Source: Prevotella micans DSM 21469 = JCM 16134 (lineage in GTDB: Bacteria; Bacteroidota; Bacteroidia; Bacteroidales; Bacteroidaceae). From it: 55,663 nucleotides of DNA. The notes under the pieces are model-generated. The model saw only the letters and a list, made by a program, of their open reading frames with translations. It was not told where the DNA came from and did no database searches. The DNA lies in NCBI RefSeq assembly GCF_000614105.1, contig NZ_BAKH01000011.1, positions 1 to 55,663 on the forward strand, written 5' to 3'. Below, piece after piece: positions 11,210 through 20,685 of the stretch (position 1 is the first letter of the stretch; each line of letters starts with the position of its first letter). The position numbers and the translations under genes are program-made.

Positions 11210-12186
11210 ATGCCTTCATTAAAAGAAATTAAAACACGCATCGCCAGTGTCAACAGCACTAGGAAGATAACTAGTGCTATGAAAATGGTTGCTTCAAGCA
11301 AGTTGCATCATGCTCAAGTAGCTATAGAGAATATGCTTCCATACGAGAATATGCTCGAACACATTCTGAAAACTTTCCTGATTTCGACATCCGATTCGAA
11401 TACTCCTTTTGATGTTGTGCGACCCGTGAATCGTATTGCACTCGTTGTGTTCTCATCAAATAGTTCACTCTGTGGTGGTTTCAATGCAAACATCATTAAA
11501 ACCGCCCAGGGAGTCATTGAGGATTATTATGCAAAAGGCCTTACGAAAGACGATATAATCATCTATCCCATCGGAGGAAGATTGCTGAAAAGGTGGAGAA
11601 GATGGGTATGTGGAGTGCTGGAACATATCTCTCACTGGCTGACAAGCCAAACTCTGAAATATGTCGCGAAATAGCAGTCGAAGTTCAAAGGCTATGGATG
11701 GAAGGTGAGGTCGACAAGGTTGAACTCATATATCATCACTTCAAAAGTGCCGGTTCGCAGATTCTCACACGCAAAACCTTACTGCCAATCGACTTAGAAG
11801 CCGAGCTCACTGAAAATAAAGAGCGCGAACTCACTTCGATTGTCGCAACGAAGAAATCGCAAGATTATTTGAAGAAGCACGGTCAGCAATCCGAAGAGAA
11901 AAAGAACTTGCAAGATTTGAGGCCTCTCAACGATAACTTTATCGTCGAGCCGAGTCTCAAGAAGGTTCTCACATCACTCATTCCACGTCAGTTGCATCTC
12001 ATGGTCTATACGGCTCTTTTGGACAGTAACGCCTCCGAGCATGCCGCCCGCATGGTGGCGATGCAAACGGCGACCGACAATGCCGATGAACTGCTTCGGA
12101 ATCTGAAGTTGCAGTACAACAAGTCGCGCCAAGCTGCTATCACCTCCGAGCTGCTCGACATTGTTGGCGGAACGGTAAATAATTAG
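11210..12186 (+). CDS. atpG: F1Fo ATP synthase subunit gamma, frameshifted
   Basis: The central rotor shaft. The N-terminal helix (MPSLKEIKTRIASVNSTRKI, then TSAMKMVASSKL) and the C-terminal helix (NADELLRNLKLQYNKSRQA, ending ELLDIVGG) are classic for gamma. The frame breaks at about 11588: adding one A to the AAAA run gives GGRLLKKVEKMGM and joins both halves into a 325-aa protein. As the subunit is required for the complex and every other atp gene is intact, the indel is most likely a sequence error. A terminator follows. Confidence 0.93.
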
Positions 12187-12223
12187 AAACTTCTACTGTT
12201 GTATTCATATGCATTTTTTGCGT

Positions 12224-12257
12224 CCGGCCTCATTTGGGCCGGCCTCTTTTTTATTTT
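12224..12257 (+). terminator. Terminator of the atp operon
   Basis: CCGGCC and GGCCGG pair around a short loop (12224-12242), followed by CCTCTTTTTTATTTT. It lies 38 bp after atpG and before the convergent rlmH. Confidence 0.7.
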
Positions 12258-12283
12258 CATCCCGCAAGTTGGTCATTAGAAAA

Positions 12284-12754
12284 TTATTCGTGGTGATAGG
12301 GTTCGCCTTTGATGATTGTGCAGGCACGATAGAGTTGTTCGACGAAAATAAGGCGAACCATTTGGTGAGAGAATGTCATTCGAGAGAGGGAAATCTTTTC
12401 GGTGGCGCGTTCGTATATGGAGGTGGAAAAACCGTAGGGACCGCCGATGATGAACACCAGGCGACGTGCGGTTTGCTGTTTCGAGATGAGCCAAGTGGCA
12501 TACTCGGTTGAGCGGAACTGACGGCCATGCTCGTCGAGTAGGACCACGACGTCCTGCGGTTGGAGTTCTTTAAGGATAAGTTCAGCCTCGCGGACTTTTT
12601 GTTGATTTTCCGATAGGTTTTTGGTATCCTTAGGTTCGGGGACAACGATGGTCGAGAAAGGCATGTAGTGGGCAATCCGTTTGGCATAATCGTTTATTGC
12701 TGACTCGAACATGCGACTATGCGTTTTCCCGACCATGAGTAGGATTGTTTTCAT
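12284..12754 (-). CDS. rlmH: 23S rRNA (pseudouridine-1915 N3) methyltransferase
   Basis: A 156-aa SPOUT methyltransferase that modifies helix 69 of 23S rRNA using S-adenosylmethionine. It has the family signatures FIIGGPYGFS (SAM-binding knot) and LSRMTFSHQMVRLIFVEQLY, with the C-terminal IIKGEPYHHE. I chose the start at MKTILLMVGKTHS because it matches the family and overlaps the DUF4491 stop by 4 nt; an in-frame ATG 51 nt upstream would add a non-homologous extension. Confidence 0.96.
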   Translation of the reverse strand: MKTILLMVGKTHSRMFESAINDYAKRIAHYMPFSTIVVPEPKDTKNLSENQQKVREAELILKELQPQDVVVLLDEHGRQFRSTEYATWLISKQQTARRLVFIIGGPYGFSTSIYERATEKISLSRMTFSHQMVRLIFVEQLYRACTIIKGEPYHHE

Positions 12755-13065
12755 TCTGTGTGGTCTTCGTAGGCCGATTTCCGTTTTGGATTCATCGGGA
12801 ACCATCCCTTTTTAACGCGTTGTTTCTGTTCGAACAGTTCGCCGATTCCCCATAGAAGTGAGGCGCCGGCTACACCAAGCAAGGCCGACCAGAAGAGGCT
12901 TTGCACAAACAATGCGGCCCCACAGAATGATAGACCGACGATGAGGAAGATTATCCATGGCTTGGTTCCGAAATAATATTCGGTTTTGATGACTAACGGA
13001 TGGCACACGCCAATAATGAGGAATGTACATATGGCAAGGATGATGCCTTCGAAATTCAATGACAT
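12751..13065 (-). CDS. DUF4491 family small membrane protein
   Basis: A 104-aa protein with three to four hydrophobic segments (about residues 6-24, 36-53 and 57-77) and a basic, hydrophilic C-terminus. The pattern FEGIILAICTFLIIGVCHPLVIK and KRKSAYEDH, plus its place just before rlmH with a 4-nt overlap, matches the uncharacterised Bacteroidetes family DUF4491. Function unknown; coupling with rlmH suggests co-expression only. Confidence 0.75.
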   Translation of the reverse strand: MSLNFEGIILAICTFLIIGVCHPLVIKTEYYFGTKPWIIFLIVGLSFCGAALFVQSLFWSALLGVAGASLLWGIGELFEQKQRVKKGWFPMNPKRKSAYEDHTE

Positions 13066-13093
13066 TGATATTGTTGAGTTGGTTTTTATTTTT

Positions 13094-14494
13094 CTACATC
13101 ACGTTGAGCCAACGCAGAATATCGTTCAGATTAGCCACAATCATGAGGATTATGAGGAGGGTTATGCCGATGTATTCGGCTCGAACCATGAATTTCTCGG
13201 ATGGTTTGCGCCGGGTTATCATTTCGTAAAGGAGGAACATTACATGTCCGCCGTCAAGGGCCGGCACGGGGAGGATGTTCATGAAGGCGAGGATGATGCT
13301 CAGCAGTGCAGTCATGTTGAGGAACATATACCAGTCCCAATATGGTGGGAAGAGGCCTCCGATAGAGCCGAATCCGCCGATGCTTTTCACTCCGTCGGCC
13401 GATGCGAGGTAGCGGAAGTTGCCTACGTATCCGCCAAGTATGTTTATGCCGTGTTTGAATCCGGCTGGTATGCTTTCTAGGAATGTGTAGTGCTCTACGG
13501 TTGGCTGATAGTAGGATGCCAGGTTGCTTTGGGTTACTCCGAGTTTGAGTTCGGGGTCGAGGGTAATTCGTAGTGTATCTATTTTGTGGTTGCTGGTATG
13601 GCTTACTACTAGAATGGCTTTGCGTATGGTCAAGGAATCACGTGTGGTTTTCTTGACGGTCATAACGTCGTTGAGTATTCCGATTTGATAGTTCCAATCG
13701 GTCCAGGTTTCTATTTTCTTTCCGTTGAGCGCAAGGATATGGTCGCCTTTTCTGATTCCGGCTTTCATGGCTATTCCGTCTTTGAGCACGCTGTCTATTC
13801 GTGCCGGAATGTAGGGTTCGGCAAACAGTGGGCGTTCTTTAATCATGGCGAGCATGTCGAGATTTCCGGGCATTGTTATGCTTATTTTTTTTCCGTTGCG
13901 GAGCACATCCACTCGTTTCGCTTGTGCTATTTGTCTGAAGAAGTCGCCGTTCACGTTGAGATATTCCTTGAATTGGCCTTGGTCGGTTCCGAGCATAATG
14001 TCGTGGTCTTGGAACCCAATTGTTTTGGCTTCGGTGCTGAAGCGCATGCCCATTTTCATGTCGGACACCTTGTAGTATGTTTGTCCCCAGTTGAACATTA
14101 TAGCTGCATAGATGGCGAATGCCAGTAGGAAGTTCACCATCACTCCGCCAATCATGATGAGGAGTCGTTGCCAGGCGGGTTTTGTTCTGAACTCCCATGG
14201 TTTGGGGGTTTTGGCTATTTGTTCGGTGTCGAAGCTTTCGTCTATCATACCCGATATTTTGCAATATCCTCCTAGTGGCAGCCATCCAATTCCGTAGGTT
14301 GTCTTACTGTTTCGGGGGCGCCATTTGAATAGGCTTCCTTTCCATTTTCCGATGGAGATATCTAGGAATACGTAGAATTTTTCGACTCTCACGCCGAATA
14401 GTTTAGCGAAAAACAGATGTCCACCTTCGTGTAGGAGCACCAGGATAGAGATTGCCAAAATGAATTGGAGCGCTCTGATGAGGAATGTTTCCAT
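13094..14494 (-). CDS. rseP: RIP (site-2) zinc metalloprotease RseP
   Basis: Cuts membrane-embedded substrates such as anti-sigma factors or signal peptides. The 466-aa protein has the zinc motif HEGGH in the first membrane helix (about residues 22-26), PDZ regions in the middle (including IPARIDSVLKDGIAMKAGIR, cited in part), and the LDGGH motif in PVPALDGGH near residue 410, followed by two more membrane helices. It follows dxr on the minus strand, a conserved Bacteroidetes arrangement. Confidence 0.95.
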   Translation of the reverse strand: METFLIRALQFILAISILVLLHEGGHLFFAKLFGVRVEKFYVFLDISIGKWKGSLFKWRPRNSKTTYGIGWLPLGGYCKISGMIDESFDTEQIAKTPKPWEFRTKPAWQRLLIMIGGVMVNFLLAFAIYAAIMFNWGQTYYKVSDMKMGMRFSTEAKTIGFQDHDIMLGTDQGQFKEYLNVNGDFFRQIAQAKRVDVLRNGKKISITMPGNLDMLAMIKERPLFAEPYIPARIDSVLKDGIAMKAGIRKGDHILALNGKKIETWTDWNYQIGILNDVMTVKKTTRDSLTIRKAILVVSHTSNHKIDTLRITLDPELKLGVTQSNLASYYQPTVEHYTFLESIPAGFKHGINILGGYVGNFRYLASADGVKSIGGFGSIGGLFPPYWDWYMFLNMTALLSIILAFMNILPVPALDGGHVMFLLYEMITRRKPSEKFMVRAEYIGITLLIILMIVANLNDILRWLNVM

Positions 14495-14589
14495 TGATTA
14501 TATTCTTTTTTGTTGTTTATGTTGTTGTTATGTTCTGTGTTTTGTGCCAGCGGGCTTGCGCGACCAAAAATAACGTGGTTGTTTGTATG

Positions 14590-15736
14590 TCACAGACTCT
14601 CGGCAGTCATTCTGCGCGCTTCGGCGTCGGTTTGCAGGTAGACGTCGAGGTCGGGTGAGGCATCGAAGGTGACACTCTGCATTGTTCGTTCGATGATGTC
14701 GGCAATTGCAAGGAACGAGCACTGCGCGTTGCGGAACGCCTCGTTGGCCACCTCGTTGGCTGCATTGAGAATGCATGGCATATTGCCGCCTTTGCCGATC
14801 GCATCGTAGGCCAGGGTGAGACATTTGAATCGTTCGGTATCGGGTTCGAAAAATTCGAGCGGCTGATGGAATAAATTAACCCGCGGGGTGTTGAGTGTGA
14901 GCCTTTCGGGGAAGGAGAAGGCATATTGAATGGGCAACCGCATATCGGGCACGCCGAGTTGGGCTTTTATTCCGCCGTCGCAGAACTGCACCGCGCTGTG
15001 AACGATGGATTGCGGATGGATGAGCACCTGAATCTTCTCGGACGGTACGTCGAACAACCATCGGGCTTCGATTACTTCGAAACCTTTGTTCATGAGCGTA
15101 GCAGAGTCGATGGTTATCTTCGGGCCCATCGTCCATGTGGATGATAGAGGGCGTCTACAGCACGTACGGCCTGTAGTTGGTTGTGGGTGTAAAGGCGAAA
15201 CGGACCGCCGGAGCATGTGAGTAGAATCTTTTCGATTTCGTTAGTTCCTTCGCCCGTAAGACTTTGGAATATTGCACTGTGCTCGCTGTCGACCGGCAGT
15301 AGGGTAGCGTGATATTGTTCAACCAATTGCATGATGAGCTGACCGGCCACTACCAAAGTTTCCTTGTTGGCCAGACATACCTTTTTATGGGCTTTGATGG
15401 CTCGAATCGTAGGCACTAGTCCGGCAAAGCCCACCATGGCGGCCAAAACCACATTAATGGGCTCGGCTTCTACTATTTCTTCCAAGGCTTTGGTTCCGGC
15501 ATATACTTTTATTTCCGGCTGATCGGCTAGGACGTCTGCTAGTGCATCATAATGTGCCTCGTTTGCAATGACAACCGCTGCAGGATGGAATTGTCGTGCC
15601 TGCATGGCCAATTCCTGCCAGCGATTATTGGCCGTAAGGGCGTAGATTCATACAAGTCAGCATGATTTCTAATCACTTCGAGCGCCTGTGTACCGATGCT
15701 TCCGGTTGAGCCGAGAATGCAAATCTGTTGTTTCAT
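14590..15736 (-). CDS. dxr: 1-deoxy-D-xylulose 5-phosphate reductoisomerase, two frameshifts
   Basis: Second step of the MEP isoprenoid pathway: NADPH-dependent conversion of DXP to MEP. Motifs across three frames are LGSTGSIGTQ (NADPH), ANKETLVVAG, VDSEHSAIFQ, MGPKITIDSATLMNKG and LIHPQSIVHS. Two single-base losses split the gene: one near 15645 (joining LYES to YALTANNRWQELA) and one near 15139 (joining YHP to TWTMGPK). Corrected length is about 382 aa, normal for DXR. All catalytic motifs are present, so the breaks are most likely errors. Confidence 0.93.
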
Positions 15737-15750
15737 TAGTTTGTTATTTT

Positions 15751-16272
15751 CTAAAGGTCGAGCAATCCATCGGGAATGTCGACGGTTATGGTTCGGGCTT
15801 CTGAATCGATTTCTGTGATTAGTTCCTCGTTTGCCGGGATGAGCAACCGGTCGCTAGCGGGTTTATCTACTTCGAAGAGGAAGTTGGCTGTCGAGGTGTT
15901 TATCGATGCTATCGTGCCTACAATTACTTTATCATTGGCGTTCAAAAGGGAGAATCCAACGAGCTGCACCCAATTGAAATCTTGGTTTTCAGAATGGATG
16001 GCTTTCCGCGGGAAATAAACTTCTACTCCTGTTAACTCCTGCGCCGCTTCTTTCGTATTGACATCAATGAACTTCATCAATACTGTTGTATCTGAACGGA
16101 AACGATATTCTTCCATGAAGAACGGAACTAGTATACCCTCTATGTCGAGGATGAGATAAGTAGCTTCGGTACGGTCAAAAATATCATCGGAGAACTGCAT
16201 CTGCAATTCTCCGTGCACTCCGTGTGGCTTTCCTAAGATCCCAATCTTATAAACATATTCCTTTTTGATCAT
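15751..16272 (-). CDS. rimM: Ribosome maturation factor RimM
   Basis: A 173-aa protein that helps 30S subunit assembly near ribosomal protein S19. The N-terminal IGILGKPHGVHGELQM is the RimM signature; the C-terminal PRC-like half has VIVGTIASI and LLIPANEELITEID. I start at MIKKEYVYKIG, not at the ATG 21 nt upstream, by family alignment. It lies between murA and dxr, the usual Bacteroidetes order. Confidence 0.94.
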   Translation of the reverse strand: MIKKEYVYKIGILGKPHGVHGELQMQFSDDIFDRTEATYLILDIEGILVPFFMEEYRFRSDTTVLMKFIDVNTKEAAQELTGVEVYFPRKAIHSENQDFNWVQLVGFSLLNANDKVIVGTIASINTSTANFLFEVDKPASDRLLIPANEELITEIDSEARTITVDIPDGLLDL

Positions 16273-16286
16273 CTTGAAAGCGAGTG

Positions 16287-17599
16287 TTAACAAATTTCCT
16301 GTCGTTTGATTCTTGCTCCGAGGGCGTTCAGGCGGTTTTCTATGTCTTCATATCCGCGGTCAATTTGTGCAATGTTATCAATCCTACTGGTTCCATTGGC
16401 CGATAGTGCAGCAATGAGTAGAGCTATTCCGGCGCGGATGTCGGGACTCGACATCCGACCTGCACGTAGGGTACGTGTGCGGTCATGCCCCACGACAACA
16501 GCGCGATGCGGGTCGCAGAGAATTATCTGTGCGCCCATATCAATCAGTTTATCTACGAAAAAGAGTCTGCTTTCAAACATCTTCTGGTGGAACAGCACGC
16601 TGCCACGCGCCTGTGTTGCAACGACGAGCAGAACCGAGATGAGGTCGGGTGTGAGACCGGGCCAGGGAGCATCGTTGATTGTCATTATCGTACCGTCGAT
16701 GAATGACTCTATGACATAGTGCTCTTGACGGGGAATGATGAGGTCGTCATTTTCTTCGGTAATTTTGATTCCCAGTCGGCGAAACATGTCGGGAATTATA
16801 CCGAGGTTTTGAATCGAAACGTCTTTGATTCTCACTCCGTCACCCATCATCGCAGCCGCTCCGATGAACGATCCCACCTCAATCATGTCGGGCAGAAGAC
16901 GATGTTCTGCGGAGTGAAGTTGCTCCACTCCATGGATTGTGAGGAGATTACTGGCAATGCCGCTAATACGCGCACCCATCGCGTTTAGTAGGCGACAGAG
17001 TTGCTGTATGTAGGGTTCGCAGGCGGCGTTGTAGATTGTTGTTGTTCCTTCGGCCAGCACGGCGGCATGATGATGTTGGCCGTTCCTGTTATGGATGCTT
17101 CGTCTAGCAACATGTAAGCTCCTTTTAGACGTTCGGCTCGAAGTTCGTAGATGTCGCGTTCAGGCGAATGAACGAATTGCGCTCCGAGACTTTTGAATCC
17201 GAGGAAATGTGTGTCAAGGCGACGTCGACCAATCTTGTCTCCTCCTGGTTTAGCTACGGTAGCACGTCCGAATCGCCCGAGTAGTGGCCCGAACATTATT
17301 ACGCTTCCTCGCAGTGACGAGCAATTCTCCACGAATTCTTTGCTTGTAAGATAGTCGAGATTTATGTTGTTTGCCCTGAATGAATAGTCGTTTTTAGAAA
17401 GTCGATTCACTCGTACGCCGATGTCGCGCAGTAGTTGAATGAGGTTGTTTACATCGAGAATGTTCGGAATGTTCCTAATAATAACTTCTTCGTCTGTAAG
17501 CAATGTTGCACAAATAACCTCTAAGGCTTCGTTTTTTGCGCCTTGCGGAACAATGAAGCCACTGAGTCGGTGCCCACCGTCGATGATGAATGATTCCAT
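16287..17599 (-). CDS. murA: UDP-GlcNAc 1-carboxyvinyltransferase, Asp-type, frameshifted
   Basis: First committed step of peptidoglycan synthesis, adding enolpyruvate to UDP-GlcNAc. Signatures: GAKNEALEV near the N-terminus, SSLRGSVIMFGPLLGRFG, and DMIEVGSFIGAAAMMGDG. At the catalytic loop the sequence is KPGGDKIGRRRLD: Asp121 stands where E. coli MurA has Cys115, the residue alkylated by fosfomycin. The frame breaks near 17073, where one lost base (GCC for GGCC) separates NIIM from AAVLAEG; corrected length is about 437 aa. DUF4290 lies just upstream. Confidence 0.95.
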
Positions 17600-17605
17600 T
17601 GTGGA

Positions 17606-18202
17606 TTATTTCTTTTTCTTAGTGTTTTGAATGAGTTCGCGCTCATTGAATTTTTCAAATTTGAAAGTTTCGAGGTCAAGTTGTATTTTGCCGTCGGTGA
17701 ATTTAGCTAAATCCGATGCTACTATTTCCTTGTCTTTCGAACCATGCCCCCATATTATTAGACAGCGCATCATTTGGTTGGCAACAAGCTTAACCAGGTA
17801 GTTGCGCTCTTCACTGGGTTCTATAGTTTTGAGCTTGTCGAAGAGTTCGAACAGTAACCATCCGTAGTGTCGCACTGGGATTTGATTCATAGGATAATTC
17901 ATTGGCTCTGGTTTATCGCCGATTTTCATTGCTCCGCTCACATCGTACGGATAATCGATTGCGAGTTCGAAGTGTGACATTATTGCTAGATGATCCCATA
18001 GCTTCTGTATATGGTCGGCGTTGTTTCTATTTTGTTGTTTCATTCTGTCCATGGTGGCTACGATGTGTTCAGCACAGCGTTGACGCTCTTCTTTCGTGGG
18101 GAGTTCAATGGCGTAGTCGACCATCTTCTGTATTTCGCGTCCATATTCGGGCAGAACCAGATATTCGCGTTGTGTGTTGTAGTCTAATCCTTCTATATTC
18201 AT
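17606..18202 (-). CDS. DUF4290 family protein
   Basis: A 198-aa soluble protein starting MNIEGLDYNTQREYLVLPEYG, which is typical of DUF4290. It appears helical and charged, with no signal peptide. It lies 6 bp before murA; this pairing is widespread in Bacteroidetes and suggests a link with cell-wall synthesis, but no biochemical role is known to me. Confidence 0.88.
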   Translation of the reverse strand: MNIEGLDYNTQREYLVLPEYGREIQKMVDYAIELPTKEERQRCAEHIVATMDRMKQQNRNNADHIQKLWDHLAIMSHFELAIDYPYDVSGAMKIGDKPEPMNYPMNQIPVRHYGWLLFELFDKLKTIEPSEERNYLVKLVANQMMRCLIIWGHGSKDKEIVASDLAKFTDGKIQLDLETFKFEKFNERELIQNTKKKK

Positions 18203-18218
18203 CGTGTTGTCTGTTGTT

Positions 18219-18911
18219 TTAAAGTAATTTCCTGGGTTGTTTGGCTACAAAATCTTTCAGATAGAGCGGTACAAAATAGACCACGTCTTCGAATTGTTCT
18301 ATTGCCATTCGTTTTTCGGCTAGCGGCAACATATTTTTGGCCAATGGTTTGATGTTGTCAATGAACCGGGCGTTGGGATGATTGATCGTGCCTTTGCATT
18401 TGCTGGCTCCGTTTCCGAAGAAATATACCGGTCCACGGTCTAGATATTCTCGATAAGATTCGGAGTTGATTATCTCGGCACTTATGGGTTTAATTGATTT
18501 TAAACTACGGTTGAAGATCTCTGAATAGACTTCCATTCGCCTGGCGTCTAGCATCGGAACAAGGAGAGAGTTGTCGCTCAGCTCGTCTTCTTCCAGTAGC
18601 ACCGGAATACAAAGTACTTCGAGTGTCGGGACAGCAATTAGCCTGATGTTCCGTCCGAAGCATATTCCTTTTGCCATCGAGATGCCTATGCGTAATCCGG
18701 TGTATGACCCAGGTCCGCAGCTAATGGCAACGGCGTCTACCGGAATGGCGTGATTGTCGGCAAACGATAGGGCTTCGTCCAAAAACGTGCCAAGTATCTC
18801 GATGTGATTGGGTCCTTGCTGATTCTCTTCTGCGAAGATGCAGGCGCCGTTTTCACTCAAGGCAACAGAGCATGTGGTGGTGCTTGTTTCGATGTTTAAG
18901 ATGCAGGACAT
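18219..18911 (-). CDS. tsaB: tRNA threonylcarbamoyladenosine biosynthesis protein TsaB
   Basis: Partner of TsaD and TsaE in making the t6A37 modification of tRNAs reading ANN codons. The 230-aa protein has the ASKHA-type N-terminus ILNIETSTTTCSVAL and the block AISCGPGSYTGLRIGISMAKG. Length is normal for TsaB. It heads the minus-strand gene run tsaB-DUF4290-murA-rimM-dxr-rseP-DUF4491-rlmH. Confidence 0.94.
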   Translation of the reverse strand: MSCILNIETSTTTCSVALSENGACIFAEENQQGPNHIEILGTFLDEALSFADNHAIPVDAVAISCGPGSYTGLRIGISMAKGICFGRNIRLIAVPTLEVLCIPVLLEEDELSDNSLLVPMLDARRMEVYSEIFNRSLKSIKPISAEIINSESYREYLDRGPVYFFGNGASKCKGTINHPNARFIDNIKPLAKNMLPLAEKRMAIEQFEDVVYFVPLYLKDFVAKQPRKLL

Positions 18912-19003
18912 TTGTTTGTTTATTCGATGTTACCTGAAGTCGATTCGGTTTTCAAAAGATAACCTTGAACTAATATGTATCGATTCTTCTATCATTTACG
19001 CGC

Positions 19004-19011
19004 AAAGGTAA
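19004..19011 (-). promoter_or_regulatory. -7 box upstream of tsaB
   Basis: TACCTTTG on the minus strand, about 93 bp before the tsaB start. It matches TAnnTTTG; no clear -33 box. Confidence 0.5.
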
Positions 19012-19055
19012 TGCTTAATTCCGAATAACTCTTCGATACTGTGCTGTGCTCAGTC

Positions 19056-20147
19056 CTACACGAAATTGTCGCCGTGTTTCATCTGTACTTCGTTGATATA
19101 TTTACGTATGAGGGCCGACGAATCTTCCTTTCTACAGATGAGTAGCACATTATCTTCTTCAGCCACGATAAAGCCTTCTAGTCCGTTGATAACGGCGAGC
19201 TTTCCCCCGGATAGTTTTATAATGTTATTCTTTGAGTTTTCGAGCATAACATTGGAATCGATAACCACATTATCTTCGTGATTCCGTGCTACAGCCTCAT
19301 ATATTCCGTGCCATGTTCCGAAGTCGGCCCAACCGAAGTTGCATTTCATAAGAAACACGTTGTCCGATTTTTCCAGCACGCCATAGTCTATTGAAATATT
19401 CGGGAATGATGGGAAATTTTGTCTTACAAACTCGTTTTCCTCTTCAATTGTCACTTCGTTTTGTTTGCTTTTGAGTTTACGCAGAAAATCGGGTAGGAAC
19501 TTGTATAGGCATTCAATCAAATAGTGCACATTCGAGAGAAAGAGTCCTGTGTTCCAATACCACTCTCCGCTCTCCATGAACATTTTTGCAAATTCGCGAT
19601 TTGGTTTTTCGGTGAAAGCTTTAACCTTTGATATTCCGTTGATTTCCGAGAGTGCGCCTTCCTGAATATATCCATATCCAGGTTCGGCTCTTGTCGGTTT
19701 AATGCCCATGGTGAGCAGACAGTCGTTTCGTGCCACGAAATCAAGTCCATCCATCACGTTTTTGTCGAACGCATCTTCGTTGAAGATGTTCTGGTCGGAG
19801 GGTGTTACAATCAGCGTGGCATCTGGATTGATTCTTCCTATTCTGAAGGCTCCCCAGGCCACGCTCGGCGCTGTGTTTCTGTGGATTGGTTCAACCATGA
19901 TGTTCTCCAGTTCGACCTCGGGGAGTTGTTCGCGAATCTGGTCGAGATATGGCTCGCTGGTATTGATAAATATGTTTTCTTGTGGGATGATTTTCAGGAA
20001 TCTATCGAACGTTTGTTGGAGTTGTGTTCGTCCTGTCCCGAAGAAATCGATGAATTGTTTCGGTCGTTTGTCTCGACTCACGGGCCACAGTCGGCGTCCT
20101 TTCCCTCCGGCGAGAATCAAGCAATATTTGTTATTGGATGATGTCAT
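19056..20147 (-). CDS. manC: Mannose-1-phosphate guanylyltransferase
   Basis: Makes GDP-mannose from mannose-1-phosphate and GTP for polysaccharides and fucose. The 363-aa protein has the nucleotidyltransferase motif ILAGGKGRRLWPVSRDKRPKQF (cited in part), then MVEPIHRNTAPSVAWGA, TPSDQ, FTEKP and WNTGLFL. It lacks the C-terminal isomerase domain of the bifunctional enzymes. It is preceded by a TACCTTTG box at 20189-20196. Confidence 0.94.
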   Translation of the reverse strand: MTSSNNKYCLILAGGKGRRLWPVSRDKRPKQFIDFFGTGRTQLQQTFDRFLKIIPQENIFINTSEPYLDQIREQLPEVELENIMVEPIHRNTAPSVAWGAFRIGRINPDATLIVTPSDQNIFNEDAFDKNVMDGLDFVARNDCLLTMGIKPTRAEPGYGYIQEGALSEINGISKVKAFTEKPNREFAKMFMESGEWYWNTGLFLSNVHYLIECLYKFLPDFLRKLKSKQNEVTIEEENEFVRQNFPSFPNISIDYGVLEKSDNVFLMKCNFGWADFGTWHGIYEAVARNHEDNVVIDSNVMLENSKNNIIKLSGGKLAVINGLEGFIVAEEDNVLLICRKEDSSALIRKYINEVQMKHGDNFV

Positions 20148-20188
20148 GAACTCTATTTTATAGTATTAGGAATCATAGAATGCTAGCC

Positions 20189-20196
20189 CAAAGGTA
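20189..20196 (-). promoter_or_regulatory. -7 box upstream of manC
   Basis: TACCTTTG on the minus strand, about 41 bp before the manC start codon. The 315-bp stretch 20148-20461 otherwise holds only the terminator at 20421-20458. Confidence 0.55.
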
Positions 20197-20420
20197 TGTT
20201 GAAAAATCTATTCCTGCGTGGCTTTTAAGGATTCTAAACCTTCTCTTTCTCGAGGATTATCTCTCGATATGAATATCAAATGCCATATTATCTCTGGAAT
20301 GCGATATTCCTCTACATTTTTATAAATACGCAAGGGTGGTGTCTCGACGTTTATACGATCGTGCGAATGCATAATGCACTGCTGGTATATCGGAGAATAT
20401 CATACAAAATGATGAAAATA

Positions 20421-20460
20421 AAAAAAGAGCTTTACAAATATGTGTAAAGCTCTTTTTTTT
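20421..20460 (-). terminator. Strong terminator after tRNA-Met
   Basis: A perfect 16-bp stem (20421-20436 with 20443-20458) around a 6-nt loop, with T-runs on both strands. It starts 2 bp after the tRNA 3' end on the minus strand. Confidence 0.85.
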
Positions 20461-20461
20461 G

Positions 20462-20535
20462 TGGACCAGATAGGGCTTGAACCTATGACCTCCAGATTAT
20501 GAGTCTGTTGCTCTAACCAACTGAGCTACAAGTCC
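20462..20535 (-). tRNA. tRNA-Met (CAT anticodon)
   Basis: A 74-nt cloverleaf on the minus strand. The anticodon loop is CTCATAA, giving CAU; the T-arm is ATAGG-TTCAAGC-CCTAT, and the D-loop region has AGCTCAGTTGGTTAGAGC. The acceptor stem has G1-C72 pairing (and a U-U plus a G-U position), so it is not the usual initiator type; elongator Met is most likely, although tRNA-Ile2 (lysidine-modified CAU) cannot be fully excluded. CCA is not encoded. Confidence 0.93.
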
Positions 20536-20567
20536 GGTAAAATCTAAGGAAATGAATGTTGTGTTTG

Positions 20568-20575
20568 CAAAGGTA
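20568..20575 (-). promoter_or_regulatory. -7 box of tRNA-Met
   Basis: TACCTTTG on the minus strand, 32 bp before the tRNA 5' end. Confidence 0.6.
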
Positions 20576-20596
20576 AATAATTAAACGAAAAAGCGA

Positions 20597-20659
20597 TGTA
20601 AGGCTCTTTGCTTTTTCTTTGCTTTAACACATTTTGAAAGCGCAGCAAAGAGCCTTACA
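20597..20659. promoter_or_regulatory. 16-bp perfect inverted repeat upstream of the ribF promoter
   Basis: Arms TGTAAGGCTCTTTGCT (20597-20612) and AGCAAAGAGCCTTACA (20644-20659) are separated by 31 nt. The right arm ends 12 bp before the ribF -7 box, and the left arm lies just upstream of the divergent tRNA-Met promoter. It could be an operator or a cruciform; no T-run follows, so a terminator is less likely. Confidence 0.7.
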
Positions 20660-20671
20660 CCGCCTTTGACA

Positions 20672-20679
20672 TACCTTTG
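20672..20679 (+). promoter_or_regulatory. -7 box of ribF
   Basis: TACCTTTG ends only 6 nt before the ATG at 20686, which points to a leaderless transcript. No clear -33 box. Confidence 0.55.
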
Positions 20680-20685
20680 CATCCA

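Noticed and set aside
11210..12186. atpG as a pseudogene
   Set aside because: Both halves are fully conserved, the break is one base in an A run, and the rest of the operon is intact; sequence error is more likely.
13685..14128. Plus-strand ORF of 147 codons within rseP
   Set aside because: rseP on the minus strand has intact zinc-protease motifs; the plus frame has no recognisable domain.
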